Below are positions 62,077-64,000 of a stretch of DNA of 64,000 nt, one piece after another. This stretch comes from Pseudomonas cichorii (GTDB lineage Bacteria; Pseudomonadota; Gammaproteobacteria; Pseudomonadales; Pseudomonadaceae). Position 1 is the stretch's first letter. Every line of letters begins with the position of its first letter. The DNA is taken from positions 5,857,501-5,921,500 of the forward strand of contig NZ_CP074349.1 in NCBI RefSeq assembly GCF_018343775.1, in the 5' to 3' direction. The position numbers were made by a program, and so were the translations under genes. The notes below the pieces were generated by a model that was not told where the DNA came from, ran no database searches, and was given only the letters and a program-made list of their open reading frames with translations.

Positions 62077-63030
62077 ATGCGTAAGTCATTGATGCGTATG
62101 ACATTGCGTCAGTTGCGAATTTTCAATGAAGTGTGCGACCTGCGCTCCTACAGTCGCGCCGCAGAGGAAATGTCCCTCACTCAGCCGGCTGTCAGCCTGC
62201 AGATCCGACAGCTTGAAGAGCTGATCGGACAGCCGCTGTTCGAGTATGTCGGCAAAAAACTCTACCTGACCGAAGCCGCCGAAGCGCTGCAACTGGCCAG
62301 CCGTGACATCTTCGGCCGCCTGGAAAGCCTGGATATGCAGCTTTCCGACATGCAGGGCTCATTGCAGGGCCAGTTGAAACTGGCCATCGAGTCGAGCTGC
62401 AAATATTTCATCCCGCACGTGTTCGCAGCCTTCAAGCGCCAGCACCCGGAAGTCATCCTCAACCTGACCGTGGTCAACCGCGCCATGGTCATCCGGCGCC
62501 TGTCGGACAACCGCGACGATCTGGTGGTGATGTCCATGGTGCCTCAGGACATGGGCCTGGAGTTCCTGCCTTTTCTCAACAACCCGATTGTCGCCGTCGC
62601 ACCGGCGAACCATCCGCTGTGTGATCGGGAACAACTGAGCCTGAAAGACCTGGAGCCCTGGCCGCTGCTGATTCGCGAATCAGGGTCAGGGACACGAAGA
62701 GCCTGTGAGGAGTACGTCAAGGAAAAGCGCGTGCATTTCACCCAGACACAGGAAGTGTCATCCAGCGAAGCACAACGCGAATGCGTGGTCGCCGGGCTCG
62801 GGCTGGCGCTGCTGACCCGTCACGCCGTCAGCATGGAACTCGCCACCGGCGCCCTCAAGGAACTGCCAGTGGCCGAGTTACCGCTTTACCGAAGCTGGTG
62901 CGTGGTACAAGCCAGGGATAAACGCCTGTCTCCCGTCGCTCACGCCTTCCTTGCGTTCATCCGCACCGAACGTGCGCAGATCAGCCAGCTTGTCGAACGC
63001 TTCGACGGGCGTCCTCGGACGGCTGGTTAG
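62077..63030 (+). CDS. pycR: LysR-family regulator PycR
   Basis: 317-residue LysR regulator, helix-turn-helix at residues about 9-65 (RSYSRAAEEMSLTQPAVSLQ) and a CbbR-like substrate-binding domain. Lies divergent from pycA exactly as PA5437 (PycR), a known regulator of pyruvate carboxylase and virulence in P. aeruginosa. The ATG at 62077 is chosen because GCAGGAG lies 9 bases upstream. Its last 50 bases overlap the convergent small gene. Confidence 0.9.
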   Translation: MRKSLMRMTLRQLRIFNEVCDLRSYSRAAEEMSLTQPAVSLQIRQLEELIGQPLFEYVGKKLYLTEAAEALQLASRDIFGRLESLDMQLSDMQGSLQGQLKLAIESSCKYFIPHVFAAFKRQHPEVILNLTVVNRAMVIRRLSDNRDDLVVMSMVPQDMGLEFLPFLNNPIVAVAPANHPLCDREQLSLKDLEPWPLLIRESGSGTRRACEEYVKEKRVHFTQTQEVSSSEAQRECVVAGLGLALLTRHAVSMELATGALKELPVAELPLYRSWCVVQARDKRLSPVAHAFLAFIRTERAQISQLVERFDGRPRTAG

Positions 63031-63202
63031 CCTGCCAGTGGTTGCCGGTCATGCTGTCCATGTAATCGCAGAGGTCCTGATTGAGCTGCCGCGCTTCGCA
63101 GTAGCTTTCAATCGCGCGACGAAACTCCATTCGGCGCTGGTCTTCCTGTTGACGACGAGTCTTGACGGTGCTGTTGGGTAAGTCATCGTAATGCCGAGCC
63201 AT
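62981..63202 (-). CDS. Small PA3496-like protein
   Basis: 73-residue charged protein beginning MARHYDDLPNSTVKTRRQQE, with a central helix RRMEFRRAIESYCEARQLNQ and no signal peptide or membrane segment. It resembles the PA3496 family (putative envelope integrity). The ATG at 63202 is chosen because GGGAGACAGGAC precedes it. Its 3' end overlaps pycR on the opposite strand by 50 bases. Confidence 0.7.
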   Translation of the reverse strand: MARHYDDLPNSTVKTRRQQEDQRRMEFRRAIESYCEARQLNQDLCDYMDSMTGNHWQANQPSEDARRSVRQAG

Positions 63203-63296
63203 GTCCTGTCTCCCAATACGTTGCGGGAGTACAGAGTGGCGCGAGGGCATGACGATCAGGCGGCGAATGCGTGACAAGTTGATGAAGGTTCGACCC

Positions 63297-64000
63297 TCAA
63301 TCCTCGTGGGCCTTCACCGACTTGGGCGAGAGTCGCAGGCTGCGCAGACTGCGTTTGACGCTCTTGAGGTGGTTGACCAGGCTCGGACCGCGAGCCATGG
63401 CGACGCCCATTGCCAGCACATCGATCACCACCAGATGCGCGATGCGCGAAGTCAGCGGGGTGTAGATTTCGGTGTCTTCGTGTACATCGATGGCCAGATT
63501 GACCGACGACAGCTCGGCCAGAGGTGTCTGGCTCGGGCATAGCGTGATGAGTGTGGCGCCGCTTTCGCGAACCAGGTTCGCCGAAATCAGCAGATCCTTG
63601 GAGCGACCGGACTGGGAAATGCACACCGCGACGTCGGTTGGCTTCAAAGTCACTGCCGACATTGCCTGCATGTGCGGGTCCGAGTAGGCCGCAGCGCTCA
63701 GCAACAGGCGAAAGAACTTGTGCTGGGCATCGGCCGCCACCGCACCCGACGCACCGAAACCATAGAACTCCACACGATTGGCGCCCGCCATGGCGGTCAC
63801 GGCCAGTTGCAAGGCATGGGGATCGAGGTTTTCACGCACTTCCATCAAGGTGTGCAGCGTGGTGTCGAAAATCTTCAGGCTGTAATCGGCAACCGAATCG
63901 TCTTCGTGAATCGCGAACTGGCCGAAACTCGCTCCGGCGGCAAGGCTCTGCGCCAGCTTGAGCTTGAGGTCCTGAAAGCCCGTGCAACCGATGGCGCGAC
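63297..64000 (-). CDS. RpiR-family regulator (5' part outside window)
   Basis: Partial MurR/RpiR-type regulator, 233 residues visible. TGFQDLKLKLAQSLAAG is the end of the helix-turn-helix region; the SIS sugar-phosphate domain follows (VEFYGFGASGAVAADAQHK, VCISQSGRSKDLL). It resembles HexR but is not the canonical HexR encoded with zwf; its position beside pycR recalls PA5438 in P. aeruginosa, whose neighbour is a second glucose-6-phosphate dehydrogenase gene. Ligand probably a sugar phosphate. The reading frame is open to the window edge. Confidence 0.88.
   Translation of the reverse strand, partial: RAIGCTGFQDLKLKLAQSLAAGASFGQFAIHEDDSVADYSLKIFDTTLHTLMEVRENLDPHALQLAVTAMAGANRVEFYGFGASGAVAADAQHKFFRLLLSAAAYSDPHMQAMSAVTLKPTDVAVCISQSGRSKDLLISANLVRESGATLITLCPSQTPLAELSSVNLAIDVHEDTEIYTPLTSRIAHLVVIDVLAMGVAMARGPSLVNHLKSVKRSLRSLRLSPKSVKAHED

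Noticed and set aside
1..64000. CRISPR arrays, tRNA or rRNA genes, insertion sequences, integrase or phage genes
   Set aside because: I looked for regularly spaced direct repeats, cloverleaf-like runs, transposase motifs and terminal repeats and found none. The AT-rich 47-52.6 kb segment carries no mobility gene.

Overview
The window comes from a Pseudomonas chromosome, most likely of the P. syringae / P. viridiflava / P. cichorii side of the genus. The support is gene order (hupN-rubredoxin genes-ubiCA-phoBR, pstSCAB-phoU and pycA-oadA-pycR blocks as in other pseudomonads), protein content (DUF1127 and DUF2388 proteins, two-subunit pyruvate carboxylase, an extended PstC) and scattered Pseudomonas REP palindromes. 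Most of the window is GC-rich core genome. The exception is about 46.95-52.6 kb, which is clearly AT-rich.

Layout. 0-2 kb: 3' part of gcdH with its divergent LysR regulator. 2-5 kb: proton-translocating transhydrogenase operon (pntAA-pntAB-pntB). 5.2-6.7 kb: a CoA-transferase/hydrolase. 7-10.6 kb: a DUF1127 protein, three tandem DUF2388 exported proteins and a large exported DUF4105 protein. 11-14.7 kb: HU protein, rubredoxin reductase, rubredoxin, ubiC-ubiA. 14.8-34.2 kb: the phosphate block (phoB-phoR, CNNM-type membrane protein, M23 peptidase, response regulator, phoU-pstB-pstA-pstC-pstS, MHS-type transporter), interrupted by a 1748-residue toxin-like protein with a C-terminal deaminase signature. 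PHO boxes precede phoB and pstS. 34.6-38.7 kb: thioesterase, mutarotase, small envelope proteins and purEK behind a leader with an intrinsic terminator. 39-46.9 kb: a small exported protein with a metzincin zinc motif, a LysR regulator, an asparagine/aspartate module (aspA, amino acid:cation symporter, L-asparaginase), and a secreted maltotetraose-forming amylase.

47.3-52.6 kb is the most unusual part: a one-direction, AT-rich cluster encoding a 25-residue peptide with a perfect Shine-Dalgarno, a hairpin, a HemN-like radical SAM protein, a pyruvoyl S-adenosylmethionine decarboxylase, an MFS exporter and a short ornithine decarboxylase. It holds both decarboxylases of spermidine synthesis but no spermidine synthase, and in its place a radical SAM enzyme and a possible scaffold peptide. 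I infer an acquired biosynthetic system for an exported polyamine-like or peptide-derived metabolite; product and mechanism are unknown.

52.7-64 kb returns to core-like DNA: bestrophin-type channel, YeeE/YedE transporter, a MocR/PdxR regulator divergent from a paiB-GNAT-GNAT operon, the pyruvate carboxylase genes with the pycR regulator, a small PA3496-like protein and the 3' part of an RpiR-family regulator. The interdomain linker of the MocR gene contains five DnaA-box-like 9-mers at an exact 12-bp period, because the repeated tripeptide Leu-Ser-Thr is written with the DnaA-box sequence.
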